The translations under genes and the position numbers were made by a program. DNA of 64,000 bases from Bacteroidales bacterium (lineage in GTDB: Bacteria > Bacteroidota > Bacteroidia > Bacteroidales > VadinHA17), in the NCBI GenBank assembly GCA_024762655.1, contig JANTHB010000006.1:1-64000 (forward strand), written 5' to 3'. This document shows, piece by piece, positions 7,825 through 18,200 of this stretch (position 1 is the first letter of the stretch; each line of letters begins with the position of its first letter). The notes under the pieces are model-generated. The model saw only the letters and a list, made by a program, of their open reading frames with translations, had not been told where the DNA came from and did not search any database.

Positions 7825-10800
7825 ATGACTATGAAAAAAAGTTTACTATTTTTCTTTCTTATCTCCGTGTTGTTTCCCTTTGTTGTTTCTGCACAACCGG
7901 ATAACTGGACTCCCGACGGAGGAGCTGTCACGGCCGTTCAGAACACTGTGAATGTCTACTCCGGCACTTCCAGCTGTGAAGTAACATGGACTTCTACCTC
8001 AAACCAGTATCTGAACAGTACGGATATTGCCGTTACGGAAGGAGCAACTATCAACGCTTCTTTTTGGGTATATGACAATGACCCTGCCGGCAGGGCAAGG
8101 TTATGCATTATTTACGATGCAGGAAGTAATGTTTACGGAGACTATAGCTCTGACAATACATCATGGCAATCCTTATCTTATTCAGGGACGGTCCCTGCAG
8201 GCGCTACCACGGCTCACCTTCAGATAAGGTTTTATGATGTCTCCGGCGGCTGGAACGGCCAGGCAAGCGTCATCGTTGATAACGCGCTCCTCTCCCTGAA
8301 CGGAGGTCCGAACCTTCTGCCGAATCCTGATTTCGAAAGCTGGCCTCCTTCCACAGATACACAACCTCCGGTCTGGACCACCGGCTATCCCCAAGCCATT
8401 CCCAGGGATGACAGAGGAACCGTGATCGTCAACATGGACGAGCCCGGTACCGTTTATGCGGTTGTGTTATTCAATGATGCGACCCCTCCCACTTCAACAC
8501 AGGTAAAAGCAGGGGCAGACTATGATACCGTTCATGTCCTCGTATACGACTCTGTGGTGGTTACCGAAGCCAACAAGGATTATGCCATGTTACTCCCGGG
8601 AGCCACTCCTGAAACAGACTATGACATTTGGGTGGTAGCACAGGATAACGCGACCCCGCCGAATATTCAAACAGACCCCGTTAAGCTGGACGTCACTACG
8701 ACTGCCCCACGATCCCTGGTCATGAGCCTGCCGGACGATAAAGACACGGTATATGTGGGCGGAAACCTTCACTTTGAATGGACCTCCCAGAATATTGACA
8801 GTCTTTATGTAGGGGTTTATGTTTATGAAGCCCACAGTTTATTCTTTCCCACCGACGATAATGATCGCCCCATTACCCTGGATGCTTCTGCAGGCACCTA
8901 CGACTTCCCTATTCCACAAAGCGCTGAGCCCGGTATTTATGAAATCCGTTTACTGGATGCTGCAGACACTTCCTATTATGACAAGGCTGATTCGGTGCGC
9001 CTGATGGATAAAAGGGTCCTGGAATGGATATCCCCCCAGGATCACGAAACGTACTATGTCGGCGACACCGTGTATTTCAAATGGCATGCCGAATACCTCG
9101 ACAGCATCTACATCGGAGGATATGATTACTCGGATTCTTCCTGGTTTATGATCCCGGATGACAATAACCCTATGGCTTTCCCGGCCAACTTGGATTCTCT
9201 GGCATTCCCGATCCCGCTGGATGCTTCCACCGATTCCGTCCGGCTGATCATCTTTAACGCGGGCGACACTTCTCTGAATGATGCAGCCGATCCGATATAT
9301 CTGCTGGATACGATCACTCCTGCGATAGCCATGATGATGCCCGACAACGGAAAAACGGATGTTCCTTATACCTTTACAGCCATGCTGGCATTCTCTGAAA
9401 ACATTACCCCTCTCACAGGTAATATTTATCTGCACAAGGAAGACGGTTCCGTGATTGCTACCTTTGATGTTACTTCCGTACAACATGAAGACAATGTCCT
9501 TGCTTTTGGTTTGCCTATGATCCTGGATGCAGGGGCGACCTATTACTTTAGCATGGATGCCGGCGCTGTGGAGGATCATCAGCACAATGCTTTCGGAGGG
9601 ATCTCCGATCCTGGTACCTGGCGTTTCACTACGGCTGCCAAACAGTTGTATTTCTCCGAATATGTGGAAGGATCGGGCAATAACAAAGCCCTGGAAATTT
9701 ATAATCCTACCGACCATGACGTGGATCTGTCCGAATACGGGATTATGAATACCACCAACGGCAGTGACTGGTACTTCCCCGCACCCCTGCATGGCATGCT
9801 GGCCCCCGGAGATGTTTATACGATTGTTAACCCGGGCTTTGATTTCAGCCTCCTGGCGGATTCTGCCGCCGTCGTTGACACACTATGGGGTGCATACGCT
9901 ACTTACTTCAACGGAGACGATGCCCGAGGACTGGTTCAGCTGGTAGGCAGTTCCTGGGAAGAATATCCTAATTTCACCCTGATCGACGCCATCGGAGAAG
10001 AAGGAGCCGATCCGGGCGCAGGCTGGGATGTGGCAGGTGTGGCCGCCGCCACCAAAGACCATACCCTGATACGTAAAAGCAATGTGGAAACAGGAAATAT
10101 CCGCAACGGATGGTATGCTTCTGCCGGCACGGATGCCGGGAACTCGGAATGGGTGGTTATGCCCTTGAATTACTTAGACAATCTGGGTTATCCGACCCCT
10201 CAGGGGAGTGACCGCACCGATATCATCAGTATGGAGTTGAAAGACGTGTCAGGAAACCTGGTAAGCAAGACCGTAACGATCGACTCGGCCAACGCTTCCA
10301 TCGATATTGAGATTATCTATGGAGCCTCTTCTCATGTAGACTCCCTGGTACCTGTAATCACGGCTGCTCCCGGGGCCTCAACCGTTCCCGCCGACGGCGA
10401 TACGCTTGATTTCACCAATCCGGTTGTATTTACTGTAACCGCTGAAGACCGCCTGGCAACACGCGACTGGACCGTCACGGTCACCGTCGCTAATGCCCCA
10501 AGTACAGATGCAGCGATACAGACGTTCTCTGTCCCCAACCAGATGAGTGATGCTGTGATTGATGCAGTCAACCATACGGTAGCTGTTGTGATGCCTTACG
10601 GCTCCGATGTAACGGCCCTTGTACCTGCAATTGAAGTGTCAGCAGGTGCTAACGTTGATCCGGCTTCCGGCATAGCACAAGACTTTACCAATCCGGTAGT
10701 CTATACCGTTACTGCCGAAGACGGAACTACAACCGCCGACTGGACGGTAACCGTAACTGTCTTCGAACCACCGGTAGTAGGCATTTATGATGTCCAGTAC

Positions 10801-11631
10801 ACCACAGACGCTTCCGGGGACTCACCCTACATGGGACAGATGGTCAGAACTTCCGGAATCGTGACAGCCCTGAACATCTACCAGAATGCATTCAAGGGTT
10901 ATTTCCTGCAGGATACGGCTGCTGCCTGGAACGGCGTCTATGTTTACGATCCGGATCATGATACCATCCAGGTTGGAGACAGTGTCACTATCGTAGGCAC
11001 GGTGGACGAATATTACAACTTCACTGAGATCAAGAATATTCAGGATCTGATGGTTGTCAGCCAGGGAAACACCCTGCCCGGCCCGGTGGAACTTACTACC
11101 GGAGATGCTGCCCAGGAAAAATGGGAAGGGGTTTTCGTAACCTTCCACAATGCGACCTGCCTGGATAATAACCTGGGACATGGAGAAGTCTCTGTGGATG
11201 ATGGCTCAGGCGCCCTGGTCGTGGATGACTTCCTCTATCAGTATGACCCGGCCGGTGACTTTACCGTAGATAATATTTATAATCTCACCGGGGTTATGAA
11301 TTATACATACGGTGCGTTTAAGCTGAACCCGAGAAGCGCCGATGACATCTCCGATGTTACAGGCATTGATAATGCCATACTGGAAAACAGTGTGCATATC
11401 TATCCGAATCCTTCCTCCGGTATCTTCTACCTGACCACCGAAGGAATGGACGGGTCGGTGCTGCATATCTCGGTGATGAATACCCTTGGTAAGGTGGTTT
11501 ACACGAAAGAATTTACCAACTCTAATCTTTCACGTGAACTAATTAATCTTACCGGACAAGCCAAAGGATTGTACTTCATCCGCATTAAAAGCGGAAATAA
11601 TGCCGTTGTGAAACGCATTATTGTTCAATAA
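7825..11631 (+). CDS. Secreted multidomain protein with lamin-tail domain and T9SS C-terminal signal
   Basis: 1268 aa. Domains in order: signal peptide (1-25, ending VVSAQP); a jelly-roll carbohydrate-binding-like region (about 25-158); an Ig-like segment; two tandem related modules beginning DTVYVGGNLHFEW and ETYYVGDTVYFKW (about 300-500); an SbsA/Big_5-like Ig domain (MMMPDNGKTDVPYTFTAMLAF, about 510-610); a lamin-tail domain (LYFSEYVEGSGNNKALEIYN, about 610-780); two repeats of a DUF5018-like module (DFTNPVVFTVTAEDRLATRDWTV); an OB-fold DUF5689/YhcR-like segment (about 990-1170); and a type A sorting tail (IYPNPSSGIFYL..VVKRIIVQ). LTD plus OB modules often precede a nuclease, but no nuclease domain is present. 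A second ATG lies at 7831 (MKKSLLFF) and may be the true start. Confidence 0.88.
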   Translation: MTMKKSLLFFFLISVLFPFVVSAQPDNWTPDGGAVTAVQNTVNVYSGTSSCEVTWTSTSNQYLNSTDIAVTEGATINASFWVYDNDPAGRARLCIIYDAGSNVYGDYSSDNTSWQSLSYSGTVPAGATTAHLQIRFYDVSGGWNGQASVIVDNALLSLNGGPNLLPNPDFESWPPSTDTQPPVWTTGYPQAIPRDDRGTVIVNMDEPGTVYAVVLFNDATPPTSTQVKAGADYDTVHVLVYDSVVVTEANKDYAMLLPGATPETDYDIWVVAQDNATPPNIQTDPVKLDVTTTAPRSLVMSLPDDKDTVYVGGNLHFEWTSQNIDSLYVGVYVYEAHSLFFPTDDNDRPITLDASAGTYDFPIPQSAEPGIYEIRLLDAADTSYYDKADSVRLMDKRVLEWISPQDHETYYVGDTVYFKWHAEYLDSIYIGGYDYSDSSWFMIPDDNNPMAFPANLDSLAFPIPLDASTDSVRLIIFNAGDTSLNDAADPIYLLDTITPAIAMMMPDNGKTDVPYTFTAMLAFSENITPLTGNIYLHKEDGSVIATFDVTSVQHEDNVLAFGLPMILDAGATYYFSMDAGAVEDHQHNAFGGISDPGTWRFTTAAKQLYFSEYVEGSGNNKALEIYNPTDHDVDLSEYGIMNTTNGSDWYFPAPLHGMLAPGDVYTIVNPGFDFSLLADSAAVVDTLWGAYATYFNGDDARGLVQLVGSSWEEYPNFTLIDAIGEEGADPGAGWDVAGVAAATKDHTLIRKSNVETGNIRNGWYASAGTDAGNSEWVVMPLNYLDNLGYPTPQGSDRTDIISMELKDVSGNLVSKTVTIDSANASIDIEIIYGASSHVDSLVPVITAAPGASTVPADGDTLDFTNPVVFTVTAEDRLATRDWTVTVTVANAPSTDAAIQTFSVPNQMSDAVIDAVNHTVAVVMPYGSDVTALVPAIEVSAGANVDPASGIAQDFTNPVVYTVTAEDGTTTADWTVTVTVFEPPVVGIYDVQYTTDASGDSPYMGQMVRTSGIVTALNIYQNAFKGYFLQDTAAAWNGVYVYDPDHDTIQVGDSVTIVGTVDEYYNFTEIKNIQDLMVVSQGNTLPGPVELTTGDAAQEKWEGVFVTFHNATCLDNNLGHGEVSVDDGSGALVVDDFLYQYDPAGDFTVDNIYNLTGVMNYTYGAFKLNPRSADDISDVTGIDNAILENSVHIYPNPSSGIFYLTTEGMDGSVLHISVMNTLGKVVYTKEFTNSNLSRELINLTGQAKGLYFIRIKSGNNAVVKRIIVQ

Positions 11632-11645
11632 CACAAATCTTTGTT

Positions 11646-11678
11646 AAAAAAAAGGCTGACACTTGTCAGCCTTTTTTT
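11646..11678 (+). terminator. Rho-independent terminator
   Basis: AAAAGGCTGAC-ACTT-GTCAGCCTTTT, with a 5' A-tract and a run of seven T, sits 15 nt after the stop of the lamin-tail protein. Confidence 0.9.
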
Positions 11679-11720
11679 ATCTCTTTTTGTAACTTGCTGC
11701 CGCTTTTTGAATATTTATTC

Positions 11721-11866
11721 ATGAGTCGAGTCTAAAAAGGTAGATTTTTGTCAAAATCAAGGCGGAAAGAATTTTTTAACCGCAGTTAACTTATTGTTAA
11801 TGAGGATTGAAAAATTCTTGACAACGCAGAGGTTGGCAACAAAGAACCTTTTTAGACCGAACTCAT
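11721..11866. mobile_element. MITE-like element with 21-bp terminal inverted repeats
   Basis: The outer arms match at 18 of 21 positions by hand alignment: the left ends in GTCTAAAAAGGT and the right begins ACCTTTTTAGAC. Nested inside are TTGTCAA/TTGACAA and AAGAATTTTT/AAAAATTCTT pairs, so the whole 146 bp could fold back on itself. It carries no ORF. It separates the T9SS protein's terminator from the first BNR gene. A sequence like the right end (CTAAACCGAACTCAT) also occurs near 43026-43040. Confidence 0.55.
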
Positions 11867-11911
11867 TCATTTTTAATACAATTACCGGATAAAACCAAAA
11901 ATTACATCCCC

Positions 11912-14900
11912 ATGAAAAAACAATCATTTTTACCATTGCTGCTTGCTGCGTTTTTTTTCTTCTCTTTTCAATCCCTGTCAGCCAAAAAGGATAAAAAGAA
12001 AGAGGGCCCTGCAAAAGATACATTATCCGCTGTTTTTTCCGGGCTCAAATGGCGCAGTATAGGACCTGCTTTTGCTTCGGGACGCATTGCTGATTTTGCC
12101 GTTAATCCGGAGAACAAAGCAGTTTGGTATGTTGCTGCGGCATCTGGTCACATCTGGAAAACCGTTAACAACGGAACCACTTTCACTCCTGTTTTTGACC
12201 ATTACGGAGCCTATGCCATCGGATGTCTGGCCATGGATCCTCATAACCCGAATGTAGTTTGGGCCGGAACGGGAGAAAATCACTTTCAAAGGGTGCTGGG
12301 ATACGGAAACGGCATTTATAAAACCATGGACGGGGGAAAGTCCTGGAAAAATCTGGGGCTGAAAGACTCCCGTCAAATCGGGATGATCGCCATCAACCCT
12401 CAAAATACTGATATTGTATATGTAGCTGCCGAAGGTTCGGTGTGGGGCCCGGGGGGTGACCGCGGATTATACAAAACCGAAGACGGGGGAAAAACATGGA
12501 AAAAAATACTGAATATCAGTGAGAATACCGGCGTGAGCAATGTGGTTCTGGATCCCAGAAACCCGGATGTCGTTTACGCTGTCAGTGAACAGAGACGCCG
12601 GCATGTATATACGGCCATTGCCGGAGGGCCCGAGACCGCTTTCTATAAATCCACCGACGGAGGGGCTACCTGGCGTAAGCTCACCAAAGGGCTGCCTTCT
12701 GCCGATATGGGAGGCATCGGTCTGGCGGTCTCACCGGCCAACCCCGACGTGCTCTACGCCAAAATCGAAGCCGCTGAAAAAGCCGGAGGGTTTTTCCGTT
12801 CTGCCGACCGCGGGGAGTCCTGGACAAAAATGAGTGACCACTATTCCAGCGGACAGTATTTCAATGAGATCGCCTGTGACCCGAAAGATGTAAATACGGT
12901 CTATAGCCTGGAAACGGTCACCCAGGTGACACACGATGGGGGAAGAACATGGAAAGCCCTGGGCAACAACCACCGCCATGTGGATGACCATGCCATGTGG
13001 ATCGATCCCGGAAAAACCACCCATTTTCTGATCGGAGGTGACGGGGGGGTCTATGAATCTTTTGACGGAGGTAAAAACTTTATCTTTAAAACCAACCTGC
13101 CCGTGACCCAGTTTTACCGGGTAGCCGTGGATAACTCCAAACCTTTTTACTACGTCTATGGCGGCACACAGGACAACAACTCCTTCGGAGGCCCTTCCAG
13201 GAACACCTGCCGCCAGGGAGTCACCAGCGACGAATGGTTCATTACGGTCGGAGGAGATGGGTTCTGGTGCGCTGTGGACCCCGTGAACCCCGACATTGTT
13301 TATTCGGAATGGCAATACGGTAACAGCATCCGTTACGACCGCAAAAGCGGAGAATCCATAGATATCAAACCGCAACCCAAAAAAGACGAACTCACTTTCC
13401 GCTGGAACTGGAATTCTCCTTTGATCATAAGCCCTCATTCCCATACCCGCCTATATGTGGCTGCCAACAAAGTCTTCCGCAGCGACGACAGAGGGAACAG
13501 CTGGCAGGAAATCTCCGGCGACCTGACCCGTAAACTCGACCGGAACAGGTTTAAGGTTATGGGAAAATACTGGAGTGTCGATGCCGTGGGTAAAGATGTC
13601 TCAACCTCCCTGTGGGGAACCATTATATCCCTGGCAGAATCTGACGTCAAAGAAGGCCTGATCTATGCCGGTACCGACGACGGTCTGATCCAGATGACCG
13701 ACGACGGAGGAAAACACTGGACCAAAACGGAATCCTTCCCCGGGGTACCCGAATATACTTACGTCAGCGATATCTGCCCTTCCCGCTTTGACGAAAATGT
13801 GGTCTTCGCCTCTTTTGACAACCGGAAAAGAGACGATTTCAAGCCTTATCTACTGAAAAGCACGGACAAAGGAAAAACCTGGAGCTCCATCGCAGGGAAT
13901 CTGCCCGGAAATGAAACCGTCTATACGGTGGATCAGGACTTTGTCAATCCGGACCTTCTCTTTGCCGGAACGGAATTTGGTTTTTATTTCTCTGTGGACG
14001 GAGGGAAAAAATGGATAAAATTCACCGCCGGTCTGCCGGATGTCGCCGTAAGGGATATCGCCATGCAGCGCCGTGAGAACGACCTCGCTATAGCCACCTT
14101 CGGCAGAGGCTTTTATATCCTCGATGATTATACTCCCCTGAGAAATTTCAAGCCCCGGTTGCTTAATGACAAAGCCTATATCTTTCCGGTAAAGGATGCG
14201 TTACTCTACATCCAAACGGATGCCAAAGATGCACAGGGATCCACTTATTTCATGGCTAAGAATCCTCCTTTCGGCGCTGTCTTCACTTACTATCTGAAAG
14301 AATCCCTGAAAACCGACAAAGAGAAACGGCATGAAAAAGAGAAAAAAGAATTTGAAAAGGGAGAAAAGATCAAAGTACTTACCTGGGATGAAGTCAGACA
14401 GGAAAATAAGGAAGAACCTCCACATCTCATTTTCACAATTACCGATGAGCAGGGCAATGTTGTCAGGAAGATCAACAGCTCCGGGTCTAAAGGAATACAT
14501 CGTATTGCCTGGGATGTCCGGTATTCTTCTCCTTTCCCCCTGCATCTGAAAAACAACAGGTACGACCCGCTGGCCAAAGACAATGACGGCATGCTGGCTA
14601 TGCCGGGAAAATATTTTGTCTCTCTGTCATTGTCCGACCACGGAAATATTTCCGTACTGACGGATCCCGTACCTTTTCATGTCGAGGCATTAAACAACAC
14701 GACCCTGCCGGCCAAAGACCGCAAAGCCGTCTTTGACTTCCAGAGAAAAACCGCTTTGCTGGCCGGAAAAATTCAGGGAACCATGAATTATACGGAAGAA
14801 CTGGTCAAAGAAATGGAAAGTATCCTTCAGACACTGGATCATGCGGCTGGTGCCACGCCTGAGATGCTGCAACAAGCCCGTAAGATCCGGGATGAACTGG

Positions 14901-15199
14901 ATCAGGTTCAGTTTGCTTTCAACGGCTTTACCCCCAAAGCCAGCTGGGAAGAAATACCTCCTCACAAAATGCCGGTAGCCGTGCGTATGAACAACCTTAT
15001 TTATACACAGTGGGCCTCTACAGGTGATGTAACCCAAACGATGAAAGATGATTATCAGATCCTGACGGAAGAATTCCCGCCCCTGCGAAATAAGGTTAAA
15101 ACCATCTATGAGAAAGAGATCAAACCTCTTGAAAAACAACTCGGGCAGATCAATGCTCCCTGGACGTCGGGGCGCCTGCCGGAAATAAATAATCTGTAA
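11912..15199 (+). CDS. Secreted BNR/VPS10 (sortilin)-like beta-propeller protein, paralog 1
   Basis: 1095 aa with a signal peptide (about 1-24) followed by a lysine-rich stretch. The body (about 40-740) is built from many Asp-box (BNR) motifs of the form SxDxGxTW (MDGGKSWKNL, EDGGKTWKKI, TDGGATWRKL, TDKGKTWSSI), which mark beta-propeller blades as in sortilins, sialidases and xyloglucanases. After the propeller come an Ig-like segment (HLIFTITDEQGNVVRKI..GIHRIAWDVRY) and a C-terminal helical region ending TSGRLPEI. I see no T9SS tail and no catalytic sialidase motif. Proteins of this type are usually labelled 'glycosyl hydrolase', but the function is unproven; binding or scaffold roles are equally possible. 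The next gene, 10 nt away, is a full-length paralog. Confidence 0.82.
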   Translation: MKKQSFLPLLLAAFFFFSFQSLSAKKDKKKEGPAKDTLSAVFSGLKWRSIGPAFASGRIADFAVNPENKAVWYVAAASGHIWKTVNNGTTFTPVFDHYGAYAIGCLAMDPHNPNVVWAGTGENHFQRVLGYGNGIYKTMDGGKSWKNLGLKDSRQIGMIAINPQNTDIVYVAAEGSVWGPGGDRGLYKTEDGGKTWKKILNISENTGVSNVVLDPRNPDVVYAVSEQRRRHVYTAIAGGPETAFYKSTDGGATWRKLTKGLPSADMGGIGLAVSPANPDVLYAKIEAAEKAGGFFRSADRGESWTKMSDHYSSGQYFNEIACDPKDVNTVYSLETVTQVTHDGGRTWKALGNNHRHVDDHAMWIDPGKTTHFLIGGDGGVYESFDGGKNFIFKTNLPVTQFYRVAVDNSKPFYYVYGGTQDNNSFGGPSRNTCRQGVTSDEWFITVGGDGFWCAVDPVNPDIVYSEWQYGNSIRYDRKSGESIDIKPQPKKDELTFRWNWNSPLIISPHSHTRLYVAANKVFRSDDRGNSWQEISGDLTRKLDRNRFKVMGKYWSVDAVGKDVSTSLWGTIISLAESDVKEGLIYAGTDDGLIQMTDDGGKHWTKTESFPGVPEYTYVSDICPSRFDENVVFASFDNRKRDDFKPYLLKSTDKGKTWSSIAGNLPGNETVYTVDQDFVNPDLLFAGTEFGFYFSVDGGKKWIKFTAGLPDVAVRDIAMQRRENDLAIATFGRGFYILDDYTPLRNFKPRLLNDKAYIFPVKDALLYIQTDAKDAQGSTYFMAKNPPFGAVFTYYLKESLKTDKEKRHEKEKKEFEKGEKIKVLTWDEVRQENKEEPPHLIFTITDEQGNVVRKINSSGSKGIHRIAWDVRYSSPFPLHLKNNRYDPLAKDNDGMLAMPGKYFVSLSLSDHGNISVLTDPVPFHVEALNNTTLPAKDRKAVFDFQRKTALLAGKIQGTMNYTEELVKEMESILQTLDHAAGATPEMLQQARKIRDELDQVQFAFNGFTPKASWEEIPPHKMPVAVRMNNLIYTQWASTGDVTQTMKDDYQILTEEFPPLRNKVKTIYEKEIKPLEKQLGQINAPWTSGRLPEINNL

Positions 15200-15209
15200 T
15201 AAAAATACC

Positions 15210-18200
15210 ATGAAAAAGAAAGTTTTCTATCTACTGATCCTGGCAGCCGTGTTGTCCGGGTTTTCCGCCAACACTGTTTACGGGAAGAAAAAAACAAAAG
15301 CGCCCGCAAAAAAGCCGGTGTCTGCCCTCAATGCTTCGCTGGTGAGCGGACTGCGTTTCCGCAGTGTAGGCCCGGCCGTCTCTTCGGGCCGGATTGCAGA
15401 TATTGCCGTTAACCCGAAAAACCATAAAGAATATTTCGTAGGCACAGCCTCCGGCGGACTCTGGAAAACGACCAATAACGGGACTACCTTCACCCCCGTT
15501 TTCGATCACGAGAAGGTGTATTCCATCGGGGCCCTCGCGATCGACCCGGAAAATCCTTTTGTTATCTGGGCCGGCACCGGTGAGAATAACTCACAACGGA
15601 ACCTTGCCTACGGAAACGGAGTATATAAGTCCACCGACGGGGGAAAAACCTGGAAAAATATGGGATTGAAAAAGTCCCTCCACATCGGGAAGATCATGAT
15701 AGATCCCCGTACTACGAAGGTAGTGTATGTATGTGCCCAGGGACCTGTCTGGGGACCCGGAGGAGAAAGAGGCCTTTACAAGACCACCGACGGGGGGAAA
15801 ACGTGGAAGGCTATTCTCACAGTCAGTGAAAACACCGGTATCACCGACATGGAAATGGATCCGCGGAATCCGGACATTCTCTATGCTGCAGCACATCAAC
15901 GGAGACGGCGTGTATATACCAAAATCGACGGAGGACCGGAATCCGCATTATATAAATCGGAAGATGCCGGGAAGAGCTGGCGCAAACTGACACACGGTCT
16001 GCCCGGAGGAGATGTGGGACGTATCGGCCTGGCACTCTCCACGGCCAACCCCGATGTTTTATATGCCACCATTGAGTTGCCGAACAACAAAGGAGGTTTC
16101 TACCGCAGTAACGACAGGGGCGAAAGCTGGCAAAAACAAAGCAGCTATATCGCTACCAGCCCCCAGTATTATCAGGAAATATATGCCGACCTCACCGATG
16201 TCAACCGTATTTATGCCATGGACACCCGGGCAATGGTATCCGTGGACGGAGGGAAAACCTGGAGACCCCTAGGAGAAAGAAACAAACATGTGGATAATCA
16301 CGCGCTGTGGATAGATCCTTCCGATCCGGTACACCTGATCGAAGGGTGTGACGGAGGCATCTACGAAAGCTGGGACCGGGGGGTTACCTGGATTTTCCGA
16401 AACAATCTTCCCATCACGCAGTTTTATCATGTGCGTGTAGATGATGCAGAGCCTTTCTACAACCTCTACGGAGGAGCCCAGGACAACGGTTGCTGGGCCG
16501 GCCCCTCTCGCACCCTGCACACGTATACGGTTAACGCCGACTGGATCCCCACAAACGGCGGGGACGGTTATGTCAGCATGGCCGAACCTGGAAATCCCGA
16601 CATTATCTATGCCGAATCGCAGTATGGCGGGATGGTCCGCTACGACCGGAAAAGCGGTCAGCGACTCTTCATCCAGCCCCAGCCCGAAAAAGACGAAGCT
16701 TACAAATGGAACTGGAACACTCCTTTTCTTATCAGCCCCCACAACAAGACAACCCTCTATTGTGCCGCCAACAAGGTCTTTAAAAGTACGGACCGCGGCA
16801 ACAGCTGGAAAGAGATCAGCCCCGATCTGACCCGCCGTATCGACGTCAACAAACTTCCGGTAATGGGCAGGATCTGGGGACCGGATGCCATCGCCAAGAG
16901 CGTATCCACTTCTCCTTTCGGAAACATCTTCTCCCTGGCCGAATCGCCCCTGCAACCGGGACTTATCTATGCCGGAACCGATGACGGACTAATCCAGGTT
17001 ACGGAAGACGACGGAAAAAACTGGACCAGGTATGATCATTTTCCGGGCGTGCCGGATACCACTTTTGTAACCTATCTCCTGCCCTCCATTCACGACGTAC
17101 ATACCGTCTTTGCTGCGTTCGACGGAAGGAAAAACAATGATTTCAACCCTTATCTCCTGAAATCCACCGACAAAGGAAAAACCTGGAAATCCATCTCTTC
17201 TGATCTGCCCGGGAACGGTACGGTTTATGTGATTCAGGAAGACCATATCAACCCGGCCCTGCTGTTTGCCGGTACGGAATTTGGCGTCTTCTTCAGCAAC
17301 GATGCAGGAAAACATTGGGTACAGCTAAAATCAGGCATCCCGACCATTCCTATGAAAGACATGACCCTCCAGCGCCGGGAAAATGACCTGGTGATATCCA
17401 CCTTCGGCAGAGGATTTTACATCCTGGACGACTACACTCCGTTACGACACCTCACGCCGGATGTCCTGGACAAGGAAGCTTACCTCTTTCCCGTGAAGGA
17501 TGCTCTCTCCTACATTCCCGCCGGCAGTATTTACGGACAGGGAGAACTCTATTTCCGTGCCCGTAATCCTAAACCCGAAGCGGTTTTTACCTATTATCTG
17601 AAAAAAAACTACCCCACTTTGCGTCAGATCAGGAAGAAAGCCGAGGCCCAGGCCCGCAAAAGCGGGAAACCCATACGATATCCCACCCGGGCAGAGCTGC
17701 TTGAGGAAGACCACGAGGTGCCACCTTATTTATTATTCACCATACGCGACGCAAAAGGACAAGTCGTCCGAAGACTGAAAAACAATCCTTCCCAGGGCAT
17801 TAACCGTGTTAGCTGGGATCTGCGTTTTGCTCCTGACGAACCCGTTAGCGGAGAGAACAGTTATTATGCCCCGGCAGGACCCAGGGTCGCTCCCGGAACC
17901 TACAGCGTCTCTCTTGAAAAAGTAGTCAGAGGGAAGAAAACGCAGCTTGCAGGACCCGTAAACTTCAAAGTCGTCCTGCTGGAAAACACCTCTCTGCCTC
18001 CTGCCGCCCCGCAGGTGCGGGCAGACTTCAACCGTCAGATTTCTCTGCTTTCCTCCACCCTGGACGCTACCCTGACCAGCGCCAATGACCTTCTGTCACA
18101 AATAAAAGCCATACGGAAGGCCTTGCTCAACACAAAAGCCGAAACAGACGACGTCACCGGAAAAGTGGACCATCTGGAGCAGGAAGTAACGGAGGTAATC

